Shown here piece after piece: positions 36,501 through 47,265 of a stretch of 64,000 nt of DNA. The position numbers were made by a program, and so were the translations under genes. How positions within the stretch are numbered: position 1 is the first letter of the stretch; the number at the start of each line of letters is the position of its first letter. The stretch comes from Pictodentalium vernedei (taxonomy: Eukaryota > Mollusca > Scaphopoda > Dentaliida > Dentaliidae), in the NCBI GenBank assembly GCA_031216915.1, contig CM062296.1, positions 453,840,287 through 453,904,286 of the forward strand. Direction: 5' to 3'. The notes under the pieces are model-generated. The model searched no databases and was not told the origin of the DNA. It saw nothing but the letters and a program-made list of their open reading frames with translations.

Positions 36501-37676
36501 TGGTACTAAACATTCACACAAAAAAATTATTCAAATCAGGGCTTTCATATGGAAGTTCTGTGCAAAAATCTGATTGCACCTAATTTTGTACAAAATGGCT
36601 GCCATCGGCCATCTTGAATTTCGGACCGGACCCAAAAACACTCGTTCTCGTCCCACGGTGATACCAAAGGTACCCAAGAAGTTTCGTAAAGATCGGTTCA
36701 TAAATACGGCCTCTAGCCCGAGCTGTATTGGCATTTGCACTTACAGTGCTGAAAGGAACCCCAAAAAACATCAAAATTAGTCTAATTTGCACAATTTACG
36801 TACGAGAAAAAAACCCGTATTATATGTGATGTATCCCATGGTACTAAACATTCATACAAAAAATTATTCAAATCAGAGCTTTCATATGGAAGTTCTGTAC
36901 AAAAAACAGATTTCTGCATCGTTGGTACAAAATGGCAGCTGGCAGCCATCTTGAATTTCGGACCGCACCCAAAAACACTCGTTCTCGTCCCACGGTCATA
37001 ACAAAGGTACCCAAAAAGTTTCGTAAAGATCGGTTCATAAATACGGCCTCTAGCCCGAGCCATAGCAGCTTGGCACTTACAGCTCTGAAAGTAACACTAA
37101 ATAAATCAAAGTCAGTCTAATTTGCATAATTTACGCACGAGAAAAAAACCCGTATTATATGTGATGTATCCCATGGTACTAAACATTTATACAAAACTTT
37201 ATTCAAATCAGAACTTTCATACAGAAGTTCTGTACAAAAAACTGATTTTTGCATCATCGGTACAAAATGGCCACTGGCAGCCATCTTGAATTTCGGACCA
37301 CACCTAAAAACACTCGTTCCCGTCCCAGGGTCATAACAAAGGTACACAAGAAGTTTCGTAAAGATCGGTTCATAAATACGACCTCTAGCCCGAGCCATAG
37401 CCAATTGTTGACGTACGGACAGACGGACAGATGCCTAGACGGACAGACGGACGGACAGACAGACGGACGACGGACGGCGGGCCATGACAATAGCTAAAAT
37501 TTGACTTCGTCAAAGTTGAGCTAAAAATGAAATGCCCCTTTGGGACCATCACTCACACAAACTTTCACTTGAATTGGCCCAGTGGCTTTGGAGGAGAAGA
37601 CCAAAACATGGTGTTGACGGACGACGGACGGGAAGCGATGAGATTAGCTCAGCTTGACTTTGTCAAGATGAGCTAA
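33538..37676 (+). mobile_element. Tandem-unit element (Helentron/HINE-like, family II), split by a nested family III element
   Basis: The 5' end CAAG is followed by the hairpin AGGCCCCACGGGGCCT and then GCTCATCTTG at 33563-33572. The 3' end is the hairpin AGCTCAGCTTGAC, TTT, GTCAAGATGAGCTAA, in which CAAGATGAGC (37664-37673) is the reverse complement of the 5' motif. Between them lie about six units of about 165 bp containing TGAGCCCAAATAT and GATCTGAAGAAGAAGATTTT, then a GACGGACGACGG simple repeat. A second element occupies 35321-37524; without it this copy is 1935 bp. No open frame of note. Confidence 0.75.
35321..37524 (+). mobile_element. Tandem-unit element (Helentron/HINE-like, family III), nested in family II
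   Basis: It starts TGAA followed by the hairpin AGTGTCAATGACACT and GCTCAACTTG (35343-35352), and ends TTGACTTCGTCAAAGTTGAGC then TAA, where AAAGTTGAGC (37512-37521) pairs with the 5' motif at 9 of 10 positions. The body has about five long units with GATCGGTTCATAAATACG and AAAATGGCNGCNGGCAGCCA-type motifs, and a dense GACGGACAGACGG repeat near 37410-37480. Comparison with empty sites at 41055 and 51219 (GAACAAAAATGAAATG type) gives the boundaries. The target is an A-run. Confidence 0.78.
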
Positions 37677-37849
37677 TAAAAAATGATGCAAATTAGTTTT
37701 TCAAGAATTTTTTTGCAAGTGTCATCTGCTTTTCATATTAGAAAAAGGGTTAAAGGAAGTTAGATCTTGCTGTCAAGGGTGGCTAATCCGCCTGCCTGTC
37801 ACCCACAAAAAAAATCCCCTGATACAGAAAAAGGATAAAAAATCAAGAA

Positions 37850-38390
37850 ATCAGAAAAAAAAAAGTTAAAGGTCACTTTGACCTTGGCTTTTGGTACAAT
37901 AACCTCAAAATAAATATACTTCTTCCTCTCAACATTCCCAACCAACATGTCAAAATTTGTTTCGATCGGCCCAGCAGAACTTAAATTAGTGAGCAGAAAC
38001 CAGGAAAATTTGCAAATCAAAGATCACTGTGACTTTGACCTTGGCACAATGTCCCTAAAGTTGGTACAGTTCATCCCCTCATCATACCCAACCCACATGT
38101 CAAGTTTGGTTTTGACCAGCCCAGCAGAATTTTAAGTGAAAAGCAGAAACCAACTCCCAGAATATTTTTCACTTCACTGTCCCTGTGACCTTGACCTTAG
38201 GCACAATGACACCAAAATAAATAGGCTTCTTCTTCTCATCATATCCAATGCATATGTCAAGTTGAGTTTCGACCAGTCCAGCAGAATTTCAATTGGAGTG
38301 CAGAAACCAAAACCCCGAAAATTTTCCATTTCACGGTCACTGTGACCTTGACCTTTGGCACAACAACCCCCCCAAATTGAATAGGGTTCT
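37850..38390. repeat. Tandem repeats of about 150 bp with TGTGACCTTGACCTT
   Basis: About three and a half units share GTGACCTTGACCTTNGGCAC-type sequence, CCCAACCCACATGTCAAG and CCAGCCCAGCAGAATTT. They lie 85 bp upstream of the Tc1-like transposon. A related composition (AGGTCA half-sites) is found in family IV. Confidence 0.6.
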
Positions 38391-38749
38391 TAATCTCTAA
38401 CACTCATAACTCCAATCTTTATTCTGTATATTTGGAAACAAGTTGAGAAATAAACATATATAGCAATTATGATATACTACTCAAAGTTTGCTAAGCACAA
38501 AATACTTCACACATCATTGTGAAATTTGCTTGTGACATATTTGCGATATTTTTGGTGGATATGATTGAGGAATGTATTGAGATGGTCCACAGAGCTTACA
38601 TTAGCTCTCTTGACAGGCAGACTTTTCGTGACAGTCATGGAAAGCATGTGCCCTTGATTTTCATGATGTTTTTGTGTACTGTCTACATGTACATGACATG
38701 TGTAGGGTATTCAATCTTCATTTCAACACAAACCCTTGCGATTTAATAA

Positions 38750-39752
38750 TTGAATATGGCAAATGCAAATGTAAGAAGACATTTGTCTGAAGCAGAAATG
38801 TTGCAGGCTGTAGGGATGGTGGAGCAAGGGGCTACTCATCGTCAGGTTGGTGAAGCCCTTGGTGTGCACCATTCGGTGATTACCAGACCCTGGGCAAGAT
38901 TTCAGCAGTATGGCACACCAGTAAGACGGCATTGTGGTGGCAGAGACAGGGCAACATCTGCAGCTGAAGACAGGATTTTGATCATTCAGGCCCATAGGAA
39001 CCGCTTTGCCACAGCAACCCAGCTTTGCAGTGACTCCTCAGAATGCTTCCGGGGTAAATGTTTCGACGCAGACTATCCGGGCAAGGTTGCATGAAGGCAT
39101 TCTCTGATCGAAAAGACCATATATTCGCATTCTGCTGTCCCAGAATCACCGCCAGATACGATATGAATTGGCCATGGACCAGAGAAGATTGGTGACCTGC
39201 CCATTTTACAGATAGGTCAAGGTACTGCCTAAACCACACAGATTGGCGTTCTGGAGTATGGAGAAGATCAGGAGGGCAATTCCATGCAGCCAACATTGCT
39301 GAGCATGACCACTAGGGTGGAGGGCCAGTCATGGTCTGTGGCGGCATCAGAGGAATGGACGTACAGAGCTCTGTGTTCTTGAACGTGGTACATTGACTGC
39401 TCTTCGGTATATTGATGAGATCTTCGATGTCCACTTCAGATTGTATGCAGGTGCAGTGAGTGATAGATTCATTCTGATGGACAATAATGCCGGTCCTCAT
39501 GTTGTCCATGCTGTCGGGTGTACCGACAGAGAGAGGGGACTGAGCATATGGACTGGCCAGCAAGATCCCCTGACCTCAATCCAATCAAACATGTCTGCAA
39601 TTTCAGCCCGCCGTCCAGTCCAGCCAAGAAGTGTCCAGGAGCATGGTGCCATGCTGGTCCAAGAATGGAACAACATCCCACAAAGGATCACTAGGAACCT
39701 GAGTGGGAGCATGAGAAGGCGTTGTCAAGCTGTAATTAACAGTAATGAGTAA
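38750..39752 (+). pseudogene. Tc1-like transposase, decayed
   Basis: The N-terminal part is open from 38750 to 39094 and holds the DNA-binding helix-turn-helix (SEAEMLQAVGMVEQGATHRQ, VGEALGVHHSVITR). Reading then changes frame several times. In other frames the catalytic landmarks are visible: FTDRSRY near 39207-39227 (first Asp), VMVCGGI near 39330, LMDNNAGPHVV near 39475-39507 (second Asp) and SPDLNPIKH near 39567-39593. At the last site the usual acidic third catalytic residue is Lys. The C-terminus (QEWNNIPQRITRN, MRRRCQAVINSNE) is typical of the family and ends at a stop at 39752. The frame changes, the in-frame stops between 39200 and 39320 and the lost acidic residue show that it cannot be active. 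Confidence 0.85.
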
Positions 39753-39880
39753 TTGAAAAATTTCCTCTTTTACCAATAATACCCATTTTAAATGGTTATT
39801 GTATTCAAAAGCTAAAAAATAATGTTAAACACAAACAAAATATTAATTTCTGTACTTAAATCATTATAGATATAATTAAA

Positions 39881-41208
39881 CAAGAGGCTCCATGGGGCCT
39901 TAAGTGCTCATCTTGAACAGAACACAATTTAAACAGCGTCCAAGAATGAGTCTACATTAAGCAAGCCATCTCCATAGGCTACACTGTCAATCCTGGAGTC
40001 CCTCAGGAGTGACAAAAATAATCTGGGCATCATGCCTTTTCTTCAGTTGATCATAAAGTAAAATATAGAGCTCCCCTATGAAGCCCCTTGATACAACCTA
40101 TGTGGATTAATCTTAGTTATACACCTCTAGAGGGTACTGAATACAAAATTTTTAATTCTTCAGCAAAATGGCCAATTCCAGCTCCCATAGAGAGCCCAAA
40201 TATTAACCCAGGCTCTTGATTTAAACACAGTTGAATCTGACTTCCCTAGAGATGTTGTGTACCGAATATGAAAGCATTCTGACTGCTGGATCTGAAGAAG
40301 AGAAATTGTAAAGAAATCTCTTCGAATTGCACTAAGTTAAAATTTGGGCTACCATAGTGAGCCCAAATATTAACCTATGGATCCGATTTGAACAAACTTG
40401 AATCTGATCCCCCTAGAGATGTTGTATACCAAATGTGAAAGCATTCTGATGAGTGAATATGAAGAAGAAGATTTTTAAAGAAATTTCCTCATATTGCACT
40501 TAGTAAAAATTTGGGCTACCATATTGAGCCCAAATATATACCTAGGGATTTGATTTGAACAAACTTGTATCTGACCCCCTTAGAGATGTTGCATATCACA
40601 TATCAAAGCATTGTGACTGGTGGATCCGAAGAAGATTTTTTTAAAATACCCTCCATACTGAACAAAGATAAAATTTGGGCTTACGGAAGCCCAAATATTG
40701 ATCTAGGGACAATCTAAGGATGGCAATTTTTTTTACCACTCAATTCTACTGGTCCTAAGGATACTACATACCAAATAACAGCTCTCTGTTCCGTGTGGTT
40801 TGGGAAATATGGGCTTTCGAAAATATTTCTATTTTTAGCTTTCAGGGTTCCCATGGGGATGCGAGAATTTTCTTTTTTGCATGGGTCAAGTACTTATGAC
40901 CCAATAATACCACAAACCAAATTTGGAAGCTCCATAGAAAATATCAAGTCATTGTACACACTGGTTCTTGAGAAGAAGATTTTAAAAATATTTTGGAGCA
41001 TTTTCCACCACTCCCTCCCAAAGGGGCTGGGCATGTTGAGTTGCACAAAAATGAAATACCCCTTTGGGACCATCACTCACACAAACCTTCACATGAATTG
41101 GCCCAGTGGCTTTGGAGGAGAAGACCAAAAACATGGTGTTGACGGATGACGGACGACGGACAGAGAGCGATGAGATTAGCTTAGCTTGACTTTGTCAAGA
41201 TGAGCTAA
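39881..41208 (+). mobile_element. Tandem-unit element (Helentron/HINE-like, family II), inside the Tc1-like transposon
   Basis: The 5' end is CAAGAGGCTCCATGGGGCCT with GCTCATCTTG at 39906-39915. The 3' end is CAAGATGAGC at 41196-41205, followed by TAA. It carries fewer internal units than the copies at 33538 and 49453, with which it is otherwise closely similar, including the early segment GTCTACATTAAGCAAGCCAT. Its flanks are A-rich and show no clear target duplication. Confidence 0.75.
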
Positions 41209-41305
41209 TAAAAATTTATACGCTTTTCATTACAATATTTCAATTAAAACGTAAAACAGGTAGTTGGATATACTTGGTGCTTAGCAAACTTTGAGTGGTA
41301 TAGAA

Positions 41306-41541
41306 TGAACCCTATACCTAACAAATTGGCTACATCCTTCTGTGTAATTTACAAATTAAGTAGTTGAAAAAATATATATTTTATAAAAAATTTCAACATA
41401 ACCATATCATGTGACCCCTCGTCAAGCTCATTCCAATAAGGGGTCATATGTAATGTTTTTTTTTCTACTTTTTTTCAATTTTAAATAACAATAATTAAAA
41501 TAATCATTTTTTAATATCATGTATGTTGGATAAACGGTTAA
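41306..41541. mobile_element. TTAA-type MITE (family 1), left end degenerate
   Basis: The left end reads TGAACCCTATACCTAACAAA and the right end TGTTGGATAAACGGTTAA. The internal stem carries CATATCATGTGACCCC and GGGGTCATATGTAATG. It begins 4 bp beyond the target duplication of the Tc1-like transposon ending at 41300. Confidence 0.55.
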
Positions 41542-41685
41542 TAGTAAAAGAGGGACATTAGAGAATTTGAAATGCTCTGATCAATCCATCTCATGTATTC
41601 AAAATATTTGGCATCCTTTCTTGACCAACAACACTAATTCTGCACAACACCAGATAAATAAAAGAAAAAAATTCATTAATTCTAC

Positions 41686-41796
41686 CTGTCGCAGTATTGG
41701 CCTGGCCCAATGCAGCAGTAGATGTTGTGTTTACTGATGTAATGGCTGGCAGTGTTATAGACAATGCTGGACTCTGTTCTGATGGAGGAGTTCCAC
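41686..41796 (-). CDS. Internal exon of the IAP gene: Ser/Thr/Ala-rich linker upstream of the RING
   Basis: This is a 111 bp exon with a strong acceptor (a run of T followed by CTACAG on the minus strand) and a GTAGAA donor. It begins with 2 nt and ends with 1 nt of split codons, so it is a phase 1-1 exon that joins in frame to both the 61.1 kb exon and the RING exon. The translation (GTPPSEQSPALSITLP, then a Thr/Ser/Ala stretch ending QANTAT) is a low-complexity, probably disordered linker, as is usual between the UBA or BIR part and the RING of IAPs. It has no catalytic motif. The call rests on splice signals, phase agreement and position rather than on recognisable homology. The downstream intron is 10883 bp. 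Confidence 0.78.
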
Positions 41797-41999
41797 CTGT
41801 AGAAAAAAAAAAATTACAGAACTGAAGCTGAACACGTCACTGTAAGGCTTACAAAATGGATTGCCCAAACATCCATGGACAAACGAAATTTGGGTCGAGA
41901 AATTGAATTTGAGGTCTTGTCTAACTGATGAGGCAACCAGTTTTTGAGCACTAAGTTTAAAATGAAGAAGAAAAAGAAGAATTTTTCTTTCTTTCCAAA

Positions 42000-42714
42000 A
42001 ATGGTCCCAAATTGGTCAACAATGAGTCTCTGAGACAAGTTTTGTTAACATTTGATCTGCATTATTTTATAACACACAATCAGTCTGACTTTGGGGCTTT
42101 GAATTTCTTTGATATCTATATGTAACTCAAAATTGGAAATCTTAAGACATCATACCTTTGCAATAAGTTTCTCTGTAACATCATTACTTTTGGGACATTT
42201 TGGAATGTCCCAAATATTTGCCTAGTAGAGCAAGATTTCTTAGAGGAAACTAATGGAAAAATAGGATGAAAACATGAAGGATAAGTGGAAGAGCAATGAC
42301 ATGAGAGAAAGGGTGAATTTTATAGTTGGGGAGATCAAAAAAGTGCCAATGGTCAGAATCAAGAAACAGTTTTTAAATAAATGCTAGAAGATTAGGAGGG
42401 AGAGTGGGTGAGGAGTAACCTGGCTGGGGACTAGGTTGATGCGGGCAGAAGGAAGAGTTCTTATTATTATTGAGAATGAGGGATAGAAAGAGAGAAGTTT
42501 TGAATTTTTGGTTTTGATATCATGACATATAAACAAAATTGGACGGGTGCATTTTTATGTGTTTTTTTTGTTTTCATATAAACACTGTGCATTGTTTTGA
42601 AGCACATGTCACATTCATAAATAACTTACTCACTTACTTGATTGACATCAACCTCTACACAACCTAAAAATCAGTAATGGCCCAAAAACTGAACCATTAA
42701 ATCATCCCGAGAGT
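42000..42714. other. IAP intron, unassigned
   Basis: This AT-rich intron sequence has one short hairpin (TTTGGGACATTTTGGAAT then GTCCCAAA near 42190) and purine-rich stretches. 42960-44010 is also unassigned. No exon candidate with both splice signals and an open frame was seen. Confidence 0.4.
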
Positions 42715-42955
42715 GGAACATGGTGCCATCTACAATGCTTGAGCATTGCAGATGGTGCCTTGTTGCACTCAATGGTCAGAATTTAAATATAGAATATACC
42801 CATGGTAGCTTGGTGTACCAAATGTTCATCACGAGTGGTGAAGCGGTGTTAACTGCGAGCCTTCGGTACATGGTTTACACCACTTTGCCACGAGTGGTGA
42901 ACATTTGGTACACCAAGCTACTTTGGGTATATTTTATTTATACCACGATCGTCAA
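42715..42955. mobile_element. Two palindromes in the 19 kb intron
   Basis: GGTGCCATCTACAATGCT pairs with AGCATTGCAGATGGTGCC (42722-42760). A larger foldback follows: GTAGCTTGGTGTACCAAATG (42803 onward) with CACGAGTGGTG, pairing with CACGAGTGGTGAACATTTGG and ACACCAAGCTAC (42891-42922). A related short palindrome at 19340-19395 has CAAGGCTTTGCAATGC and GCATTGCAAAGCCTTG. These are probably MITE remnants. Confidence 0.55.
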
Positions 42956-44059
42956 ATTAATTAGAGTTTAAATGTTAAATAAATCAATATTCACACATGT
43001 GAATCTGTTTTTGTTCACATGAGCAACAATGGGCGGAACTTCCACTGACAATTTTATTGCCGAAACGAAATAGAAAACAAAACTGCAAATTACGGGGCCT
43101 TTTTCATTTTAGTAACATAATAGCATACTATTTTGAGTTATGGAGGCTTTATTGACATGAGATGTGTGTTTGTTAATATTTGGTATCTTGTGAGGTAAAC
43201 TAATTTAAAAATGTAATAAATAATTGCAGGTTTTATTTCATTCTCCAGGAGGTGACGAGTGAAAAATTTAGACAAGTTTGCATTTAAGGCGTGGTCACCA
43301 AAGGTCAACTTGGATGTAGTTCCACTGCAGGTGTAAATTTTTACAACTGAAATTCCATTGCTGGTGTGTTCAACACGGTTGGTGTGTAAAGCTAAAATTT
43401 ATGCCGTGGCTTTTTATATATACACTGTAGTAGAATTGGTAACCCTGGTATAAAATATTTAACACTTTTCCAAGATAATCAAAAGATTTGATTTTTCAGT
43501 TGAAGAAAGTGACTGTACATGCAAGACACAATTTACATTAAAAAACAATTGATAGTGTGTTCATTGACAAATTCACACATGTTTACAGGGACCAACCTAG
43601 TAAGTAGCCAGTGTGAATGTGACTCCCAAATTCTGATTTGGCATCTTATTCTTATATAGGCTTCTAAGCTGGCTTGTAACTGTAAAAAACATTTCCTCCA
43701 TTGCTCATTTATGCAGCCAAGTCTTGACTAAGAACTATTGTGAAAACAAATGATTATTGTGATGAGATAAAAATAATTTTCAGTCATGAAAAACAACTTT
43801 AATTATGTCACAAAACGAATGTAATTAAATGCATAAATGTATGTCCTACACAGCCAACAGATTCGAACCAGATTGGTAGGAAAACTGTTGTTCACTTGAT
43901 GCCCATATTTGGGATCTATGTAGGCGTGAAGGTGCTGCAACTTAAAGGATTCATATTCTGTAAATGTACTTCATATTATCTTTGAAGTAAAATTATATCA
44001 TCAGTAAGGATTTCACTTGTTATAATTTATGGGAGAGTCTCCCATAAATTGTAACAAGG

Positions 44060-45527
44060 CACAACACATGACGAAATTCTGACAAACAGTACTTTTGCAT
44101 CCGACCTTGAGGTCAGAGGTCAAGGTCACATGCAGTTCATCAAGGTAGAGGACATGCGGTTTCATGGTGACACATCCACATGTCCAAAAAAAAAAAAAAT
44201 CTGGTCTGGACAATTACTCTCTATTTAAAGTACATAAATTTGACCTTGAGGTCAAGGTCACATGAAGGTCATAATTACATGTGACATGCGGTCTAAATGC
44301 GATACATCCACATGTCAAATATCTAAGTCCTAGGTCAAAAAACAAAAAAGTTCTGATCTGGATAATTATTCCCTATTTGAAGTACATAAATTTGACCTTG
44401 AGGTCAGGGTCACATGAAGGTCATGACATGCGGTCTCATGGTGACACATCCACATGTCAAATAACTAAGTCCTAGGTCAAAAAACAAAAAAATTCTGGTC
44501 TGGACAATTACTCCCTATTTGAAGTACATAAATTTGACCTTGAGGTTAAGGTCACATGAAGGTCACAACATGCGGTCTCATGGTGACACATCCACATGTC
44601 AAATGACCAAGTCCTAGGTCAAAAAACAAAAAAATTCTGGTCTGGACAATTACTCCCTATTTGAAGTACATAAATTTGACCTTGAGGTCAAGGTCACATG
44701 AAGGTCACAACATGCAGTCTCATGGTGACACATCCACATGTCAAATAACCAAGTCCTAGGTCAAAAAACAAAAAAATTCTGGTCTGGACAATTACTCCCT
44801 ATTTGAAGTACATAAATTTGACCTTGAGGTCAAGGTCACATGAAGGTCACAATGGTACACGGCACACCAGCTCATGGTGATACATCCACGTGCCAAATAT
44901 CTAAGGCCTGGCTCAAAAGACAAATAAGTTTTGGTCCGGACAAAGTTTCCTTGAAAAAAGCACAAATCTGACCTTCAGATCAAAGGTCAAGGTCACATGA
45001 AGGTCACAATGGTACGCTACACACTGGCTCATGGTGATACATCCACATGCCAAATATCTAAAGCCTGACTCGAAATACAAAAAAGTTCTGGTCCAGACAG
45101 TTAACCTTAAAAAAGCACATAAATCTGACCTTCAGGTCAAAGGTCAAGGTCACATGAAGGTCACTATGTTACACTGCACACTGGTTCATGGTGATACATC
45201 CACATGCCAAGTATCTAAGGTGTAGGTCAAAAGACAAAAAAGTTGTGGCCCGGACAAAGTTTGTGTGATGTTTCCCTTAAAAAAACACATAAATCTGACC
45301 TTCAGGTCAAAGGTCAAGGTCACATGAAGGTCACTATGGTACACTGCACACCGGCTCATGGTGATACATCCACATGCCAAGTATCTAAGGTGTAGGTCAA
45401 AAGACAAAAAAGTTATGGCCCGGACAAAGTTTGTATGAGAAGAAGAAGAAGAAAAAGAAGAAAGAAGAAGAAGAAGAAGAATATGCACTAAAACAATATG
45501 TCTCCCTTCTGGGAAGGGGAGACATAA
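44060..45527 (+). mobile_element. Tandem-unit element (family IV), second copy with 5' end missing
   Basis: It has the same 142 bp units (spacing 142, 142 and 142 bp for TTGACCTTGAGG at 44392, 44534, 44676 and 44818) followed by three longer units of 157-170 bp with CTGACCTTCAGGTCAAAGG. A (GAA)n tract occupies about 45437-45481. The 3' end GGGAAGGGGAGACATAA is at 45511-45527. The left end adjoins the MITE family 2 fragment at 44015-44058 and has no family IV hairpin. Confidence 0.7.
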
Positions 45528-46021
45528 TAATCCAAATTCGATCAACATGTTCTGAAGAATATAGGGTAGCACACTGTGTTTTACAGCAGTGGGGAAATGA
45601 TTGGGATACAATGGTGGCATTAAGATAATAAAGATAGTTGTGCACAGGGAATAATAATAACTCTTTGGCCATTCCCTTGTTTGTTGTGGAACTCATATGA
45701 GAATAGGTAATCACTGAATGGAAAGCATGCAGCATTTGTCCTTGAATAATAAAAGATTTTGACAAACTTGAATAAAAAAACCTTCATAAAAACCTAGCTA
45801 TACAAACTAAATGGAATTCCTTGAAAAATGGACTGAATCATGCCATGTTTACTGGTTCTAATCTTGGTGACATGAATATGTTAGTGAACTCAATTGTGAC
45901 ACCACATCGCAATCACTTGAACTCATTAATGATATCACATCTCTAACAATGGATTTGAGAAAAACAACATTCCACTTGATTTCAAGTTTTCATTCAATTT
46001 CACTCCACCAGAAGGATAAAA

Positions 46022-46235
46022 TTAACCCTTTAACCAACACAAAAATAAGATGACACTTGCAAATAAAATTCTTGAATGACTTGAATTTTTTGATGTTTTG
46101 CATCAAAAACATAGCTTATTGCCCCTCAATGGAACAGGCACAATGAGCTCATTCCAATGAGGTGTCAAAAGCTATGTTTTTGAGACAAAAAATTGAAAAT
46201 GAAAGACAATTTTTTTAATAGTGCTGGCCAGTGTT
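46022..46235. mobile_element. TTAA-type MITE (family 1), right end lost
   Basis: The left end is TTAACCCTTTAACCAACA, with a central stem of AAACATAGCTTAT type. The copy fades near 46235 at GTGCTGGCCAGTG and shows no right-hand AAAGGGTTAA. Further left-end or central fragments of this family can be seen at about 24697-24880, 56545-56705 and 60284-60330. Confidence 0.5.
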
Positions 46236-47265
46236 GTGTCACAACACGTTGGGGCAGATATGTGAGATTTATGATCACTCCAGAGCTCGGCCGTTCTCAG
46301 AGAGAACAGCTGGGCTTTCGAGTGAACATACGTCTATTGGCCTCACAGCGTTATGGTTTTCATTGGGCCAGATTCGTCATCTTAAGGTGTCTGTGACTTG
46401 ATATTTAACAACAGTGCACGTATCGCTGAAGCAATACAATGCCCCCTACCGTACTAATGAGCATTAATAATTAAACAAATGTTATAACCTAGATGTGATC
46501 AGCATGAATTCCGTTGAAGCATTTCCAAACTGATATTTTGGCACTTTTCCATACTTCCAAGGGCCATAACTCACACAAGAATAAAGCAATCAGCATGAAA
46601 CTCAAACTTGATCTGTAAGTCATCGTTCTATAGTAGGTTACCAAGAATGAAATCATTCGGTTGAAGCATTTCCAAAAAGAGTCCGGAAAACTGAAGTATG
46701 TCTGACAGACTGACTGACAAACTGATGGATGGACAGAGTGCAAATGAAACTTGATCTGTAAGCCATCGGTCTATAGTAGGTTACCAAAAATGAAATCATT
46801 CCGTTGAAGCGTTTCCAAAAAAAAGTCTGGAAAACTAAAGTATGACTGACAGACTGACTGACAGACTGACGGATGGATGGACAGAGTGTAAATGAAACTT
46901 GATCTGTAAGTCATCATTCTATAGTAGGTTACCAAAAATGAAATCATTCTGTTGAAGCGATTCCAGAAAAAGTCCGGAAAACTGATATTTTGGCACTTTT
47001 CCATATTTCCAAGGGCCATAACTAACACAAGAATAATGCAATCAGCATGAAACTCAAACCTGATCTGTAAGTCATCGTTCTATAGTAGTTTACCAAAAAT
47101 GAAATCATTCCGTTGAAGCGTTTCCAAAAAAAACCTCAGGAAAACTGATATTTTGGTGCTTTTCCATATTTCCAAGGGCCGTAACTCACACAAGAATAAT
47201 GCAATCAGCATGAAACTCAAACTTGATCTGTAAGTCATCGTTCTATAGTAGTTTACCAAAAATGA

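Larger units (their letters stand above)
33364..37753. mobile_element. TTAA-type MITE (family 1) split by a nested tandem-unit element
   Basis: The left part (33364-33537) starts TTAACCCTTTACCCAATG and runs through the central GACCCCTCATTAGAAT arm. The right part (37677-37753) ends AAAAAGGGTTAA. Alignment by eye with the copy at 17993 shows a single MITE of about 250 bp into whose right arm 4139 bp were inserted (33538-37676). It gives the oldest layer of a three-deep nest. Confidence 0.7.
38475..41300 (+). mobile_element. Tc1-like DNA transposon, inactive, interrupted by a younger element
   Basis: Terminal inverted repeats TACTACTCAAAGTTTGCTAA (38475 onward) and GCAAACTTTGAGTGGTA (ending 41300) are flanked by TA at 38473-38474 and 41301-41302, the target used by Tc1/mariner elements. 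The transposase lies between the ends at 38750-39752. A tandem-unit element (39881-41208) sits between the transposase and the right repeat and accounts for the unusual length of 2.8 kb. Without it the transposon is about 1.5 kb, normal for Tc1. Confidence 0.85.

Noticed and set aside
36084-37497. Several plus- and minus-strand frames of 60-99 residues
   Set aside because: The same frame recurs at each tandem unit (FRTxPKNTRSxPTVITKVPKK type) because the unit length happens to keep phase. Not genes.
44100-45430. CRISPR-like regular array
   Set aside because: Whole units of 142 bp repeat, with no constant repeat and unique spacer structure, in a eukaryotic context.
45186-45765. Minus-strand frames of 144 and 122 residues with poly-Ser/Phe
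   Set aside because: The Ser and Phe runs are the (GAA)n tract read on the other strand, and the remainder is the family IV unit.
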